Below, in pieces: positions 53,335 through 61,976 of a DNA stretch of 64,000 nt (the stretch's first letter is position 1; each line of letters begins with the position of its first letter). The position numbers were made by a program, and so were the translations under genes. The notes beneath the pieces were generated by a model, which searched no databases, was not told the DNA's origin, and worked only from the letters and a program-made list of their open reading frames with translations. Origin of the DNA: Clostridiales bacterium (GTDB lineage: Bacteria > Bacillota > Clostridia > Lachnospirales > Lachnospiraceae); NCBI GenBank assembly GCA_012523775.1, contig JAAYTK010000082.1, positions 1-64,000 on the forward strand, written 5' to 3'.

Positions 53335-53363
53335 TTGACTTTTATTATTATGTTTCTTATACT
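53335..53363 (+). promoter_or_regulatory. Promoter of the 126-aa orphan gene
   Basis: TTGACT (53335-53340), 17-bp spacer, TATACT (53358-53363): a strong vegetative-type promoter, 38 bp before the start codon. Confidence 0.8.
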
Positions 53364-53400
53364 TTATATATAGTTACTAAAAGGGAAGGAGCGGATTAAT

Positions 53401-53781
53401 ATGGCATTTAAGTTGGAACACCCCTTGTTACTTCTTGATAATAGCAATATGAATACCCTCTTTAACGAAGGTGAATTCAAATGCACCAATATGACATTTG
53501 AAGAGGCAAGAGAAATCATCGGTATGTACGAAAAGGACGAAATTGTTCTATGCTTCACGCATCCTGACACCTATGATATCATATTTAACTATCTCGGAAT
53601 ACCAAATAAGGACTTTGAATATAAACAAATCCGCAATATGCGAGTTAATCAGGATGGTATAATATTTAAGATTTATACCACACCTTCTGAGACACAGCCG
53701 ATAATCCATGCGGACGGAGTAGAGGCTAAAAAGATTCAAAACATCTATGTATACTGTGTACATATAACCAGAACCAAGTAA
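53401..53781 (+). CDS. Conserved-looking protein of unknown function (126 aa)
   Basis: I do not recognise this 126-aa soluble protein. It has a hydrophobic strand start (HPLLLLDNSNMNTLF), a helix-like FEEAREIIGMYEKDE, an IVLCFTHPDTYDIIFNYLG segment and a C-terminal strand YVYCVHITRTK. No signal, membrane segment or metal motif is seen. It has a near-consensus promoter, an AAGGAG site and its own terminator, so it is likely a real, well-expressed single gene. Confidence 0.8.
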   Translation: MAFKLEHPLLLLDNSNMNTLFNEGEFKCTNMTFEEAREIIGMYEKDEIVLCFTHPDTYDIIFNYLGIPNKDFEYKQIRNMRVNQDGIIFKIYTTPSETQPIIHADGVEAKKIQNIYVYCVHITRTK

Positions 53782-53812
53782 TATCTTCGTTTAACACCCA
53801 TATAGATAAGCT

Positions 53813-53841
53813 AAGGGAATGTTCTTAAACATTCCCTTTTT
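53813..53841 (+). terminator. Terminator of the 126-aa gene
   Basis: AAGGGAATGTT and AACATTCCCTT form an 11-bp stem with a CTTA loop and a TTTTT end. Confidence 0.92.
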
Positions 53842-54005
53842 CTATGCTTACTGCATCTCTGAATTCCTATATTTAACTTGATATCCTATTTGTTACCATG
53901 TATAATATGCCTAACGGATGTTCGGGGTTATATTTTATTTGACTAATGTTAGTTATAACGTGAACACTAGTGGCTTCAATCATTCCGGCGAACTGAAAAG
54001 AATGA

Positions 54006-54293
54006 CGATATAATAAATGTGGAGCAGGGGCATATTATTGGGGTGGTGCGAATGGCAACAGAATTTCGCTGGACCTCTACTTAAAGGGTGGCATCAATGG
54101 CGGTATCAGAGCTTTCGGAAAAGAGTACAATATCATCAGCTTTTACCTGGATGCCCACGGCACGCTGGCATCAGGAGGAGGCTTTAAGACATGGGAGCTC
54201 GGGTGCAGCTGCACGGTCGGCTATAGCCTTGATTTGTGGCTGGTCGAAATCGAGGGCTCGGTCAACGCCAGCTTTGACACAACGATAGGATAA
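54006..54293 (+). pseudogene. Remnant of a glycine-rich, beta-strand-rich protein (C-terminal end)
   Basis: The frame from 54006 to the TAA at 54293 gives 95 coherent residues without a start codon or ribosome site. It includes GAYYWGGANGNRISLDLYLK, GGINGGIRAFGKEYNIISFY, HGTLASGGGFKTWELG and EIEGSVNASFDTTIG. Alternating hydrophobic/polar residues suggest a beta structure of a cell-surface or structural protein. The stretch is visibly richer in GC than its flanks (53842-54005 and 54294-54435, where nothing else is seen). It looks like the 3' end of a foreign or deleted gene; a different-frame ORF at 54088 is not credible. Confidence 0.6.
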
Positions 54294-54343
54294 TAGTTTT
54301 ACAAACCAGCCAGGTCAAGAGGAGTATTACCAGAATTATTACT

Positions 54344-54384
54344 ATAAATCCCATACTTTTCGAAGTTTGGGATTTATTTTTTGC
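54344..54384. terminator. Terminator between the remnant and fur-type gene
   Basis: ATAAATCCCATACTT and AAGTTTGGGATTTAT pair over 15 positions with one mismatch and a TTCG-type loop, followed by TTTTTTG. Confidence 0.82.
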
Positions 54385-54435
54385 ATAAAAATGGAGCCTC
54401 GCAATAATTACTTAAGCGACAGCTCCATTTGTATC

Positions 54436-54816
54436 CTAATTACATTCTTCGCATCTACCGTAGAAATACGTTGCATGTCCTTCTATTTCTCCGGGAAAAT
54501 TCTTATTGGCAATATCATTAATATGGTCTATTGAGTCCATCTCCAGATCTAATATCCTCTGACAATCCTTACATAAAAAATGATAGTGCTTCTGTGTATT
54601 GCCGTCATAGTGGTCGCTTCCGTCAATACCGTTAATCCTTATGATCTCGCCCTTTTCTACCAAAAGGCTCAGGTTGCGATAGATAGTACCCAGACTTATA
54701 TTCGGATAGATCTCCCTAATACGCATATATATAGTGTCTGCGGTCGGATGCTCTTTGGTATGTGATAAGTATTCTTTAATAGCTTCTCTTTGACGGCTGT
54801 ATTTCAATGTAGCCAT
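54436..54816 (-). CDS. Fur-family transcriptional regulator (PerR-like)
   Basis: A 126-aa Fur-family repressor. N-terminal winged helix (KYSRQREAIKEYLSHTKEHPTA, ISLGTIYRNLSLLVEKGE) and a metal-binding dimer domain with HYDGNTQKHYHFLCKDCQ and a second CxxC at the end (GRCEEC), the structural zinc site. The short length and DGNTQKHYHF spacing are PerR-like, suggesting peroxide sensing. Start ATG 54816 is nine bases after AAGGAG; an upstream GTG/ATG overlaps that site. A PerR-box-like sequence lies upstream, hinting at autoregulation. Confidence 0.9.
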   Translation of the reverse strand: MATLKYSRQREAIKEYLSHTKEHPTADTIYMRIREIYPNISLGTIYRNLSLLVEKGEIIRINGIDGSDHYDGNTQKHYHFLCKDCQRILDLEMDSIDHINDIANKNFPGEIEGHATYFYGRCEECN

Positions 54817-54864
54817 TACAATCATCTCCTTGGCTAATTCATATTATTACTAATTAGATAATAG

Positions 54865-54879
54865 TAATTATTATTATAA
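54865..54879. promoter_or_regulatory. Candidate PerR box
   Basis: TAATTAT-T-ATTATAA matches the PerR consensus TTATAAT-N-ATTATAA at all but two positions, about 50 bp before the regulator start. The AT-rich context weakens the call. Confidence 0.45.
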
Positions 54880-54933
54880 ACCTCATAATATCATTAGTCA
54901 AGCGGCTACTCTTTATTGAAGTCCATCAGTCTA

Positions 54934-56091
54934 TTATATCTCAATAGACTCTGCAACGATAAAATCTATAATCTTACGAAACAGTAAATCTTCTCTAAGT
55001 ATGTCCGTCTCTGCTTCTTCTAAAAACGCCTCGTTGGACTCATAGCCATATTGCTCTGTATATTCAGATACCTTGGCTTGAAATTCCTCCTCAGTAAGCT
55101 CTATACCCTCTGCATTACTGATGGCTTTAATAAATAGCTCCCTTGTTGCCATGTTTCTGGAATATTCTTTAATATCTGCTTCAAAGGCTTCCATGGTGCC
55201 ACCGGATAATACAATAAATGTCTCCAAATCCGTCTCGTAGCTGGCTGCCACATTAATATATAGGGTCCTTAGATCAGATTCATAATACTCCACTAAGTTA
55301 TCAGGCAATGTTATTTCCGAATTCTTAATGATGGTATCATATAAATCATTTTCCTTTTGGCTAATCATCCTTTCTGTGTAATACGCATTAAGCTCACTAC
55401 GCAGATTTTCAACATATTCTTCCTTTGAGTCAAAGCCCACTATATTATTAATATAATCATCTGTAATTTCATAGTATTGAATACCGTTGACAATAACCTT
55501 GAAGACTGCCGGCTCACCGGCTAAAGTAGCATTGCCATAATTCTCAGGAAAAACCACATTAACCTCAATTTCAGTATTAAGCTCGGCTCCTATAAGCTGA
55601 TCTTCAAATCCGTCAATGAACTGACGGGAGCCGACTGTAAGGTCATATCCCTGAAATGAACCGCCACTGAAGGGTTCCCCATTATGATATCCAACAAAAT
55701 CTATATTAACCGTATCACCAAGCTGTACCGCTCTGTCAGTCACAACAATAGGTGTGGCACCGTTGTCATGCATGTCCATTTGAATCGCAATTTCAAGATT
55801 CTCTTCCGTCACTGTTAACTTCTCAACCTTAACCTCAACACCTTTATATTGGCCGATTTTAATATAATCATTATAATCGTAGTCTTCCTTAACTACAGGA
55901 TTCTCTATTGGTACGAATTTATCTGTGACTTCCCCTTCATCGGTATTATCGGTATCATCGGTAGGTACAGGTGTGGGTGTTGCCTCGATGTTATTATTAC
56001 TGTCGCTATCTTCGTTTGTTTTCTTGTTGCAGCCTGCAAATACAGCCATAATACTTAGACTTAATATTAATATCAATACGAATTTTTTCAT
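54934..56091 (-). CDS. FKBP-type peptidyl-prolyl isomerase lipoprotein (trigger-factor-like)
   Basis: A 385-aa lipoprotein with signal KKFVLILILSLSIMAVFAGC (lipobox cysteine) and a Thr/Pro/Asp linker (TPTPVPTDDTD). An FKBP domain lies at about 110-210 (DTVNIDFVGYHNGEPFSGGS, FIDGFEDQLIGAE, VVFPENYG), then a helical trigger-factor C-terminal-like chaperone region. It is a surface foldase: trigger factor architecture exported as a lipoprotein. RBS AAAGGG. Second secreted foldase in the window besides the parvulin at 20544. Confidence 0.9.
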   Translation of the reverse strand: MKKFVLILILSLSIMAVFAGCNKKTNEDSDSNNNIEATPTPVPTDDTDNTDEGEVTDKFVPIENPVVKEDYDYNDYIKIGQYKGVEVKVEKLTVTEENLEIAIQMDMHDNGATPIVVTDRAVQLGDTVNIDFVGYHNGEPFSGGSFQGYDLTVGSRQFIDGFEDQLIGAELNTEIEVNVVFPENYGNATLAGEPAVFKVIVNGIQYYEITDDYINNIVGFDSKEEYVENLRSELNAYYTERMISQKENDLYDTIIKNSEITLPDNLVEYYESDLRTLYINVAASYETDLETFIVLSGGTMEAFEADIKEYSRNMATRELFIKAISNAEGIELTEEEFQAKVSEYTEQYGYESNEAFLEEAETDILREDLLFRKIIDFIVAESIEI

Positions 56092-56220
56092 TTACTTATC
56101 CCTTTCTTTTAGGTTTGCATAGGATATTTCCTTGCACTCATTCATTTATACCATATTCGGGGTAAAAAATAAAGTAAAAAGAGGGAGTTCACAATATTTA
56201 AACAATTTACCAATTAAAAG

Positions 56221-56252
56221 AAGAGCAGTCTTTGCTTACTGCTCTCTCTTTC
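56221..56252 (-). terminator. darA terminator
   Basis: AGAGCAGT (56222-56229) and ACTGCTCT (56238-56245) with a CTTTGCTT loop, downstream of darA on the minus strand, followed there by a CTTCTTTT run. Confidence 0.7.
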
Positions 56253-56271
56253 ATCATCTGAATGGGGATAA

Positions 56272-56589
56272 TTAAATTTTCTCAAATCGGTCTACATCCA
56301 TAACAAATATAGTCGCGCCTCCTACATTAACCACCACATTCATCGAGGTATATTCACCGCTCCCTACCGGATTTGAAATAATTTGTTTTCTAGGACCACA
56401 GGCCTTCTTTACAATGTTTATAACATCATCCACCTTATCTTCATCTGTACCAATCATTAAGGTTGTATTGCCTTCCCGTAAAAAACCTCCTGTAGATGCC
56501 AGCTTTGTCACATAGTATCCCTCTTTGTTTAATGCAGCCGTAACATCTCCGCTATCAATATTTCGTACAATTACATAGATAAGCTTCAT
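56272..56589 (-). CDS. darA: Cyclic-di-AMP receptor, PII-like (DarA/PstA)
   Basis: A 105-aa PII-like trimer protein: MKLIYVIVRNIDSGDVTAALN, YVTKLASTGGFLREGNTTLMIG (T-loop/base region), DVINIVKKACGPRKQII and NVVVNVGGATIFVMDVDRFEKI. This family binds c-di-AMP; its output is not well defined. RBS GGTGG. It follows ileS on the same strand by 93 bp. Confidence 0.95.
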   Translation of the reverse strand: MKLIYVIVRNIDSGDVTAALNKEGYYVTKLASTGGFLREGNTTLMIGTDEDKVDDVINIVKKACGPRKQIISNPVGSGEYTSMNVVVNVGGATIFVMDVDRFEKI

Positions 56590-56682
56590 GGAACCACCGC
56601 CTTTCTACAGTATAGTATTCACATGAATTAACGAATGCTTATTATATTCATTATATTACATGAATGGATAAAAGTAAATGAA

Positions 56683-59600
56683 TTATAGTTTTTCTACTCC
56701 TAAGGTAACCTGCTCTCCGTTAATATTCCATTCCTTTGTATATCCCTGCAATTTGTCAAGCAATATATCGTCTGCCAGTACCTCGGATTTGATTACTTCA
56801 GTATTTCGTTCAATTATGCCCTTTATTCTGTCATTACCCTCTGAGGAAATCCTTATATGGTCCATAACTTCAAAATCCGCATCCTTACGCATGGTTTGAA
56901 GCTTACTTATTATTTCTCGAACGAAGCCCTCCTCAATCAGCTCCTCAGACAGCTTGGTATCCAAAACCACAGTAATGCCATAATCCGAATCGGATATATA
57001 GCCCTCTGCCTGGGTTGCCTCGATTAAAAGATCATCCTTCTCAATATTTATCTCGGAACCATCCAATGTGAGACTAAGCTTTCCGGTGGCATTTATCTCA
57101 TCCATGGCTTCATTACCGTTAATCTCAGACAATAGCTGCCTTACCGCACCTATCTGCTTACCGAACTTAGGTCCAAGGGTCTTAAGCTGAGGCTTAAAGC
57201 TATAGGAGGTGAATTTCCTTACATCATCCGTAAATATTATTTCTTTGACATTAAGCTCATCGGCAATTATATCCATAAAGAAGTCGGAGAGCTTATCATC
57301 CGCCTTCACATACATCTTTCCGATAGGCTGACGGTTCTTGATATTTGCCGTATTCCTGCAGGCACGCCCCAGAACCACAATCTCCAGAACCTCCTCCATG
57401 TTATCCTCAAGCTCCTTGTCGATATAATTCTCGTTATGGCTGGGATAAGAGCTTAAATGGATACTTTCGGGTGCGGACTTATCCAGATTGACAACAAGAT
57501 TCTGATAGATCTCCTCTGTCATAAACGGAACATACGGTGCAGCCAGCTTGCTAAGCTGAACCAATGCCGTATATAAGGTCATATATGCATTAATCTTGTC
57601 TTGTGGCATTCCCTTAGCCCAGAAGCGTTCTCTGCTTCTTCTTACATACCAGTTAGACAGCTCATCCACAAAATCGGACATCAGTCTTGCACCCTCTGTG
57701 ATTTTGTAGTTATCAAGATTGCTGTCAACCAGCTTTATTAAAGTATTCAGCCTGGATAACAACCATTTATCCATAACCGACAGTTTATCATATTCCAGAC
57801 TATGCTTTGTAGGATCGAATTGATCAATATTGGCATACAGCACATAGAATGCATAGGTATTCCATAACGTACCCATGAATTTTCTCTGTCCCTCCGTAAC
57901 CGCACCATGGTGGAAGCGGTTGGGAAGCCATAGGGCTGAATTCACAGAGAAATACCAGCGTATTGCATCGGCACCGTGCTGAGCCAGAGCATCCATAGGC
58001 TCTATGGCATTTCCCTTGGATTTGGACATCTTCTGACCGTTCTCATCCTGTACATGGCCAAGTACAATACAGTTTTTAAAGGAAGATTCATCAAAAATTA
58101 GGGTTGAAATTGCCAGCAATGAGTAGAACCAGCCTCTTGTCTGATCTACTGCCTCACTGATAAAATCTGCCGGAAATCTTTCTTCAAAAATCTCCTTGTT
58201 CTCAAATGGATAGTGCCACTGTGCAAATGGCATGGAACCGGAATCATACCAACAGTCGATAACCGGCTTAACTCTTGTCATCTCCTTGCCACACTCAGGG
58301 CATTTAATAGTAACCGCATCGATGTATGGCCGATGAAGCTCGATATCCTCCGGACAATTGTCTGACATGGATTTGAGCTCCTCTATACTTCCGATACAAT
58401 GCCTGTGTCCGTCCTCACATTCCCAGATTGGAAGAGGTGTACCCCAATAACGGTCTCTGGACAGACCCCAGTCCTGCAGATTATTAAGCCAGTCACCAAA
58501 TCGACCCTGACCTATGCTCTCCGGCATCCAGTTGATTGTATTATTATTCTGAATCATTTTATCCTTTACTTCTGTCATCTTGATAAACCAGGATTCTCTT
58601 GCATAATAAATTAACGGAGTATCACATCTCCAGCAGAAAGGATAGCTATGCTCGTATTTTAGTACCTTAAATAATAAACCCTTATTATAAAGCATTTTCA
58701 TAATTGGTTCGTCAGCGTCCTTACAGAACATACCTGCTATGTCTGTGGCCTCCGGTTTGAATTCTCCCTTACCGTCAACCAGCTGTACGAAGGGTAGGTC
58801 ATAGACATTGCCTATACGGGAGTCATCCTCACCGAAGGCCGGAGCAATATGAACCACACCGGTACCGTCTGTTAATGTAACATAATGATCACAGGTAACA
58901 TAGAAGGCTTTTTTATCTGTTTTGGCATAGTCGAATAAAGGTTCATATTCGATATACTCAAGCTCCTTACCAAGGTAGCTTTTCTCAACCTCATAATCCC
59001 CTTCAATTATATTGAGAAGCGCCTCTGCCAATATATATTTCTCTGCTTTTACGGCTTTAGGCACATCAGATTGATGCTCCTCACCATGATGGTCATGGCC
59101 GCATTCACAGCCTTTACTGCTGATTAGATTACCCTTCTCATCTACCTGAACCTTAACCTTAACATAGGTTTCATCGGGGTTAACACATAGCGCCACATTA
59201 GAAGGAAGTGTCCAGGGAGTCGTGGTCCACGCAAGAATATACTCATTTTCCGTTCCCTTTATCTTAAACTTGGCAATCAGAGATTTCTCTTTAACATCCT
59301 TATACCCTTGTGCCACCTCATGGCTTGATAAGGGAGTCTCACATCTTGGACAATAGGGAACAATCTTAAAACCTTTATAAAGCAGTCCCTTATCCCATAT
59401 CTTCTTTAGTGACCACCATATTGACTCTATATAATTGTTCTCATAGGTAATATAAGGATTGTCCATGTCAACCCAATAACCCACTATTCCGGAGAACTCC
59501 TCCCACATACCCTTGTATTTCCATACGCTTTCCTTACACTTCTTGATGAAGGGCTCGAGGCCATACTCCTCAATCTGGTCTTTACCGCTGATTCCCAGTT

Positions 59601-59895
59601 GCTTTTCTACCTCCAGCTCAACAGGAAGCCCATGGGTATCCCAGCCTGCCTTACGAAGAACATTATAGCCTTTCATGGTACGGTATCTGGGAATGATGTC
59701 CTTAACCACACGAGTAAGCACATGACCGATATGGGGAGTGCCGTTAGCGGTCGGCGGGCCATCATAGAATGTAAAGCTCTTTTTACCTTTACTTTCTTCA
59801 ATGCTCTTTTCGAATATCTTTTTCTCATTCCAGAACTCTAAAATCTTCTTCTCTCTCTCGACAAAGTTCAAATCCGTTGACACTTTGTTATACAT
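56683..59895 (-). CDS. ileS: Isoleucine--tRNA ligase (type 2)
   Basis: A 1070-aa class I synthetase. The HIGH motif is GPPTANGTPHIGHVLTR, the editing domain contains WTTTPWTLPSNVAL, and KMSKS is GQKMSKSKGN. The length, the TPHIGH form and the absence of a bacterial C-terminal zinc finger point to IleRS2, the eukaryote-like type usually tolerant of mupirocin. An unusual Cys/His-rich loop CECGHDHHGEEH (263-274; 59074-59109) sits in the editing domain. Start ATG 59895 follows AAAGGAGG. Expression is under an Ile T-box leader. Confidence 0.96.
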   Translation of the reverse strand: MYNKVSTDLNFVEREKKILEFWNEKKIFEKSIEESKGKKSFTFYDGPPTANGTPHIGHVLTRVVKDIIPRYRTMKGYNVLRKAGWDTHGLPVELEVEKQLGISGKDQIEEYGLEPFIKKCKESVWKYKGMWEEFSGIVGYWVDMDNPYITYENNYIESIWWSLKKIWDKGLLYKGFKIVPYCPRCETPLSSHEVAQGYKDVKEKSLIAKFKIKGTENEYILAWTTTPWTLPSNVALCVNPDETYVKVKVQVDEKGNLISSKGCECGHDHHGEEHQSDVPKAVKAEKYILAEALLNIIEGDYEVEKSYLGKELEYIEYEPLFDYAKTDKKAFYVTCDHYVTLTDGTGVVHIAPAFGEDDSRIGNVYDLPFVQLVDGKGEFKPEATDIAGMFCKDADEPIMKMLYNKGLLFKVLKYEHSYPFCWRCDTPLIYYARESWFIKMTEVKDKMIQNNNTINWMPESIGQGRFGDWLNNLQDWGLSRDRYWGTPLPIWECEDGHRHCIGSIEELKSMSDNCPEDIELHRPYIDAVTIKCPECGKEMTRVKPVIDCWYDSGSMPFAQWHYPFENKEIFEERFPADFISEAVDQTRGWFYSLLAISTLIFDESSFKNCIVLGHVQDENGQKMSKSKGNAIEPMDALAQHGADAIRWYFSVNSALWLPNRFHHGAVTEGQRKFMGTLWNTYAFYVLYANIDQFDPTKHSLEYDKLSVMDKWLLSRLNTLIKLVDSNLDNYKITEGARLMSDFVDELSNWYVRRSRERFWAKGMPQDKINAYMTLYTALVQLSKLAAPYVPFMTEEIYQNLVVNLDKSAPESIHLSSYPSHNENYIDKELEDNMEEVLEIVVLGRACRNTANIKNRQPIGKMYVKADDKLSDFFMDIIADELNVKEIIFTDDVRKFTSYSFKPQLKTLGPKFGKQIGAVRQLLSEINGNEAMDEINATGKLSLTLDGSEINIEKDDLLIEATQAEGYISDSDYGITVVLDTKLSEELIEEGFVREIISKLQTMRKDADFEVMDHIRISSEGNDRIKGIIERNTEVIKSEVLADDILLDKLQGYTKEWNINGEQVTLGVEKL

Positions 59896-59944
59896 GCCAA
59901 TCCTCCTTTAATTATTAACCTTTGCTGTTTATTTGCCTTTACTT

Positions 59945-59982
59945 TTCAAAAAAAGCTCTCATCCGAAAAAGGATGAGAGCTT
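59945..59982 (-). terminator. Regulated terminator of the ileS T-box
   Basis: GGATGAGAGCTT and AAGCTCTCATCC form a 12-bp stem with a 6-base loop and a T-run (TTTTTTG) on the minus strand, the attenuator hairpin of the T-box. Confidence 0.9.
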
Positions 59983-60200
59983 GTGCTTTCATTAACCACC
60001 TGTTTCATATACACTGCCCAAGGGCATTCATACATTATCCATATAACGGTGGAAACCGGCTTAACTTACTTAATAGAATGTATCTATCTTTAGGTCTTGC
60101 AACTATGGAGTGATTTTCGGTCATCCGCTACTCATGCCGGACTTACACTGTCTCCGGCTCGCTGTGATTTTCACTGAATGCTTACTCTCTCCGTCATCGT
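59945..60200 (-). ncRNA. T-box leader of ileS (isoleucine specifier)
   Basis: On the minus strand the leader has a long stem I with an AGAGAGTA (S-turn) element near 60185. The probable specifier codon ATC (60114-60112) lies in a GAAAATCAC loop. The T-box bulge TGGT (59998-59995) pairs with the ACCA end of tRNA-Ile. A terminator hairpin (59953-59982) ends it. The sequence after TGGT (TAATGAAAGC) differs from the classic TGGTACCGCG. Uncharged tRNA-Ile would favour read-through into ileS. Confidence 0.85.
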
Positions 60201-60223
60201 TTTTATGATTTTTAATTTTATTT

Positions 60224-60252
60224 ATGATAGTACAAAAAACCCAGAATGTCAA
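60224..60252 (-). promoter_or_regulatory. ileS promoter
   Basis: On the minus strand TTGACA (60252-60247), a 17-bp spacer and TATCAT (60229-60224) lie just before the T-box leader. The remaining gap to 60435 is AT-rich; a TATGAT at 60382-60387 may be the -10 of the plus-strand gene, but no good -35 is placed. Confidence 0.8.
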
Positions 60253-60435
60253 GAACTTCTTGATTTATTAAGACAATAGTTTCTTGACTTTGTGTAAAAA
60301 CTGATATATCTTGAAGAATGGGTCAATAATAAATGAATCTTAGGCTTTATTATTTAAAGCATTGTGTTACAATAATTGTGATATGATATTGTAAACCATA
60401 AATTACATTCAAATAAATCTAACGAAGGGGATAAT

Positions 60436-61887
60436 ATGAGCAAACAAAACTTAACGCTACTGACAGATTTTTATGAGCTGACTATGATGCAGGGTTATTA
60501 TAACAACAAGAATAATGACACTGTTATATTTGATATGTTCTACAGGGACAACCCCTGTAACAGTGGCTATGCAATCTGTGCCGGTTTGGAGCAGGTAATA
60601 GATTATATTAAGAATCTTAGATTCAAAGAGGATGACATCGAATTTCTACGGTCACTAAAGATATTTGATGAAGGCTTTTTGTCTTATCTGAAGGAGTTTC
60701 ATTTTACCGGAGATATCTATGCCATACCCGAGGGCACCGTCGTATTTCCCATGGAGCCCCTGGTTAAGGTAATTGCTCCGATTGCAGAGGCTCAGTTAAT
60801 CGAAGCTGCCATTCTAAATTTTATTAATCACCAGAGTCTCATTGCCACAAAGGCCTCCCGAGTGGTATATGCCGCAGGAGGAGCTCCGGTTATGGAGTTT
60901 GGTTTGAGAAGGGCTCAGGGCCCCGATGCCGGAACCTTAGGTGCAAGAGCCGCTGTTATCGGTGGATGTATAGGAACCAGTAATGTGCTGTCAGCCAAAC
61001 TATATGATTTACCCGCACTGGGTACACATGCTCACAGCTGGATTATGAGCTTTGAGGATGAGCTTACAGCCTTTCGTAAGTATGCAGAGCTTTATCCCTT
61101 AAATACAACTCTTTTGGTCGACACATATGACACCCTGCGTACCGGTGTTCCCAATGCCATAAAGGTCTTTAAGGAGCTTCGGGCCAGTGGCAGAATGCCT
61201 GAAAAGTATGGTATCCGTCTCGATAGCGGAGACTTGGCTTACTTATCCAAAATGGCGAGAAAAATGCTGGACGAAGCAGGCTTTACAGAGGCAACTATTA
61301 CAGCCTCCAGCGATCTTGATGAATATGTTATTGAGTCCCTGATTTCTCAGGGCGCTAAAATAGATTCATGGGGAGTGGGAACAAAGCTTATAACCTCAAA
61401 GGACTGCCCGTCCTTTGGTGGAGTATATAAGCTTGCCGCCATAAAGAGAGACGGTGAATTTATACCCCGTATGAAGCTGTCAGAGAACCAATGGAAGATT
61501 ACCAATCCGGGTAACAAGAAGATATACCGGGTATACGAAAAGGACAGTAATAAGATTAAGGCCGACTTAATAACCTTAGACGATGAAGTATTTACTTCTG
61601 ATAAGCCACTCTTGTTATTTGACCCGATTGCCACCTGGAAGAAAACCTATCTGGAGCCGGACAGCTATACTCTGAGAGAGTTGCTGGTTCCTATTTTCCT
61701 TAACGGCAAATGTGTATATACCTCACCGTCAGTTATGGAGATTCGGGAATACTGTGCCAATGAACAAAACACGCTATGGGATGAATGTAAGCGACTTGTT
61801 AATCCCCATAATGTATATGTGGACCTGTCAAATAAACTTTATCAGCTGAAAACACAGCTGTTAAATAACTATCATTCTACCTTTTAG
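60436..61887 (+). CDS. pncB: Nicotinate phosphoribosyltransferase
   Basis: A 483-aa NAPRTase that joins nicotinate and PRPP to nicotinate mononucleotide for NAD salvage. Landmarks: LLTDFYELTMMQGYY at the N-terminus, VFPMEPLVKVIAPIAEAQ, the catalytic-type FGLRRAQGPDAG, GTHAHSWIMSF, LVDTYDTLRTGVPNA, IRLDSGDLAYLSK and the phosphate loop region SSDLDEY and GVGTKLITS. RBS GAAGGGG. Divergent from ileS; next gene is 89 bp downstream on the same strand. Confidence 0.95.
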   Translation: MSKQNLTLLTDFYELTMMQGYYNNKNNDTVIFDMFYRDNPCNSGYAICAGLEQVIDYIKNLRFKEDDIEFLRSLKIFDEGFLSYLKEFHFTGDIYAIPEGTVVFPMEPLVKVIAPIAEAQLIEAAILNFINHQSLIATKASRVVYAAGGAPVMEFGLRRAQGPDAGTLGARAAVIGGCIGTSNVLSAKLYDLPALGTHAHSWIMSFEDELTAFRKYAELYPLNTTLLVDTYDTLRTGVPNAIKVFKELRASGRMPEKYGIRLDSGDLAYLSKMARKMLDEAGFTEATITASSDLDEYVIESLISQGAKIDSWGVGTKLITSKDCPSFGGVYKLAAIKRDGEFIPRMKLSENQWKITNPGNKKIYRVYEKDSNKIKADLITLDDEVFTSDKPLLLFDPIATWKKTYLEPDSYTLRELLVPIFLNGKCVYTSPSVMEIREYCANEQNTLWDECKRLVNPHNVYVDLSNKLYQLKTQLLNNYHSTF

Positions 61888-61976
61888 AATACCGGAAACT
61901 TTTATTTAACAACAATTTGATTTGTGATATAATATTATGGAATTATTTCGATGCAACATAACTATGGGAGGAACTT

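Noticed and set aside
54088-54288. A 66-aa plus-strand ORF
   Set aside because: A different frame over the same DNA (54006-54293) has the more protein-like sequence and shares the stop region; this ORF lacks a ribosome site.
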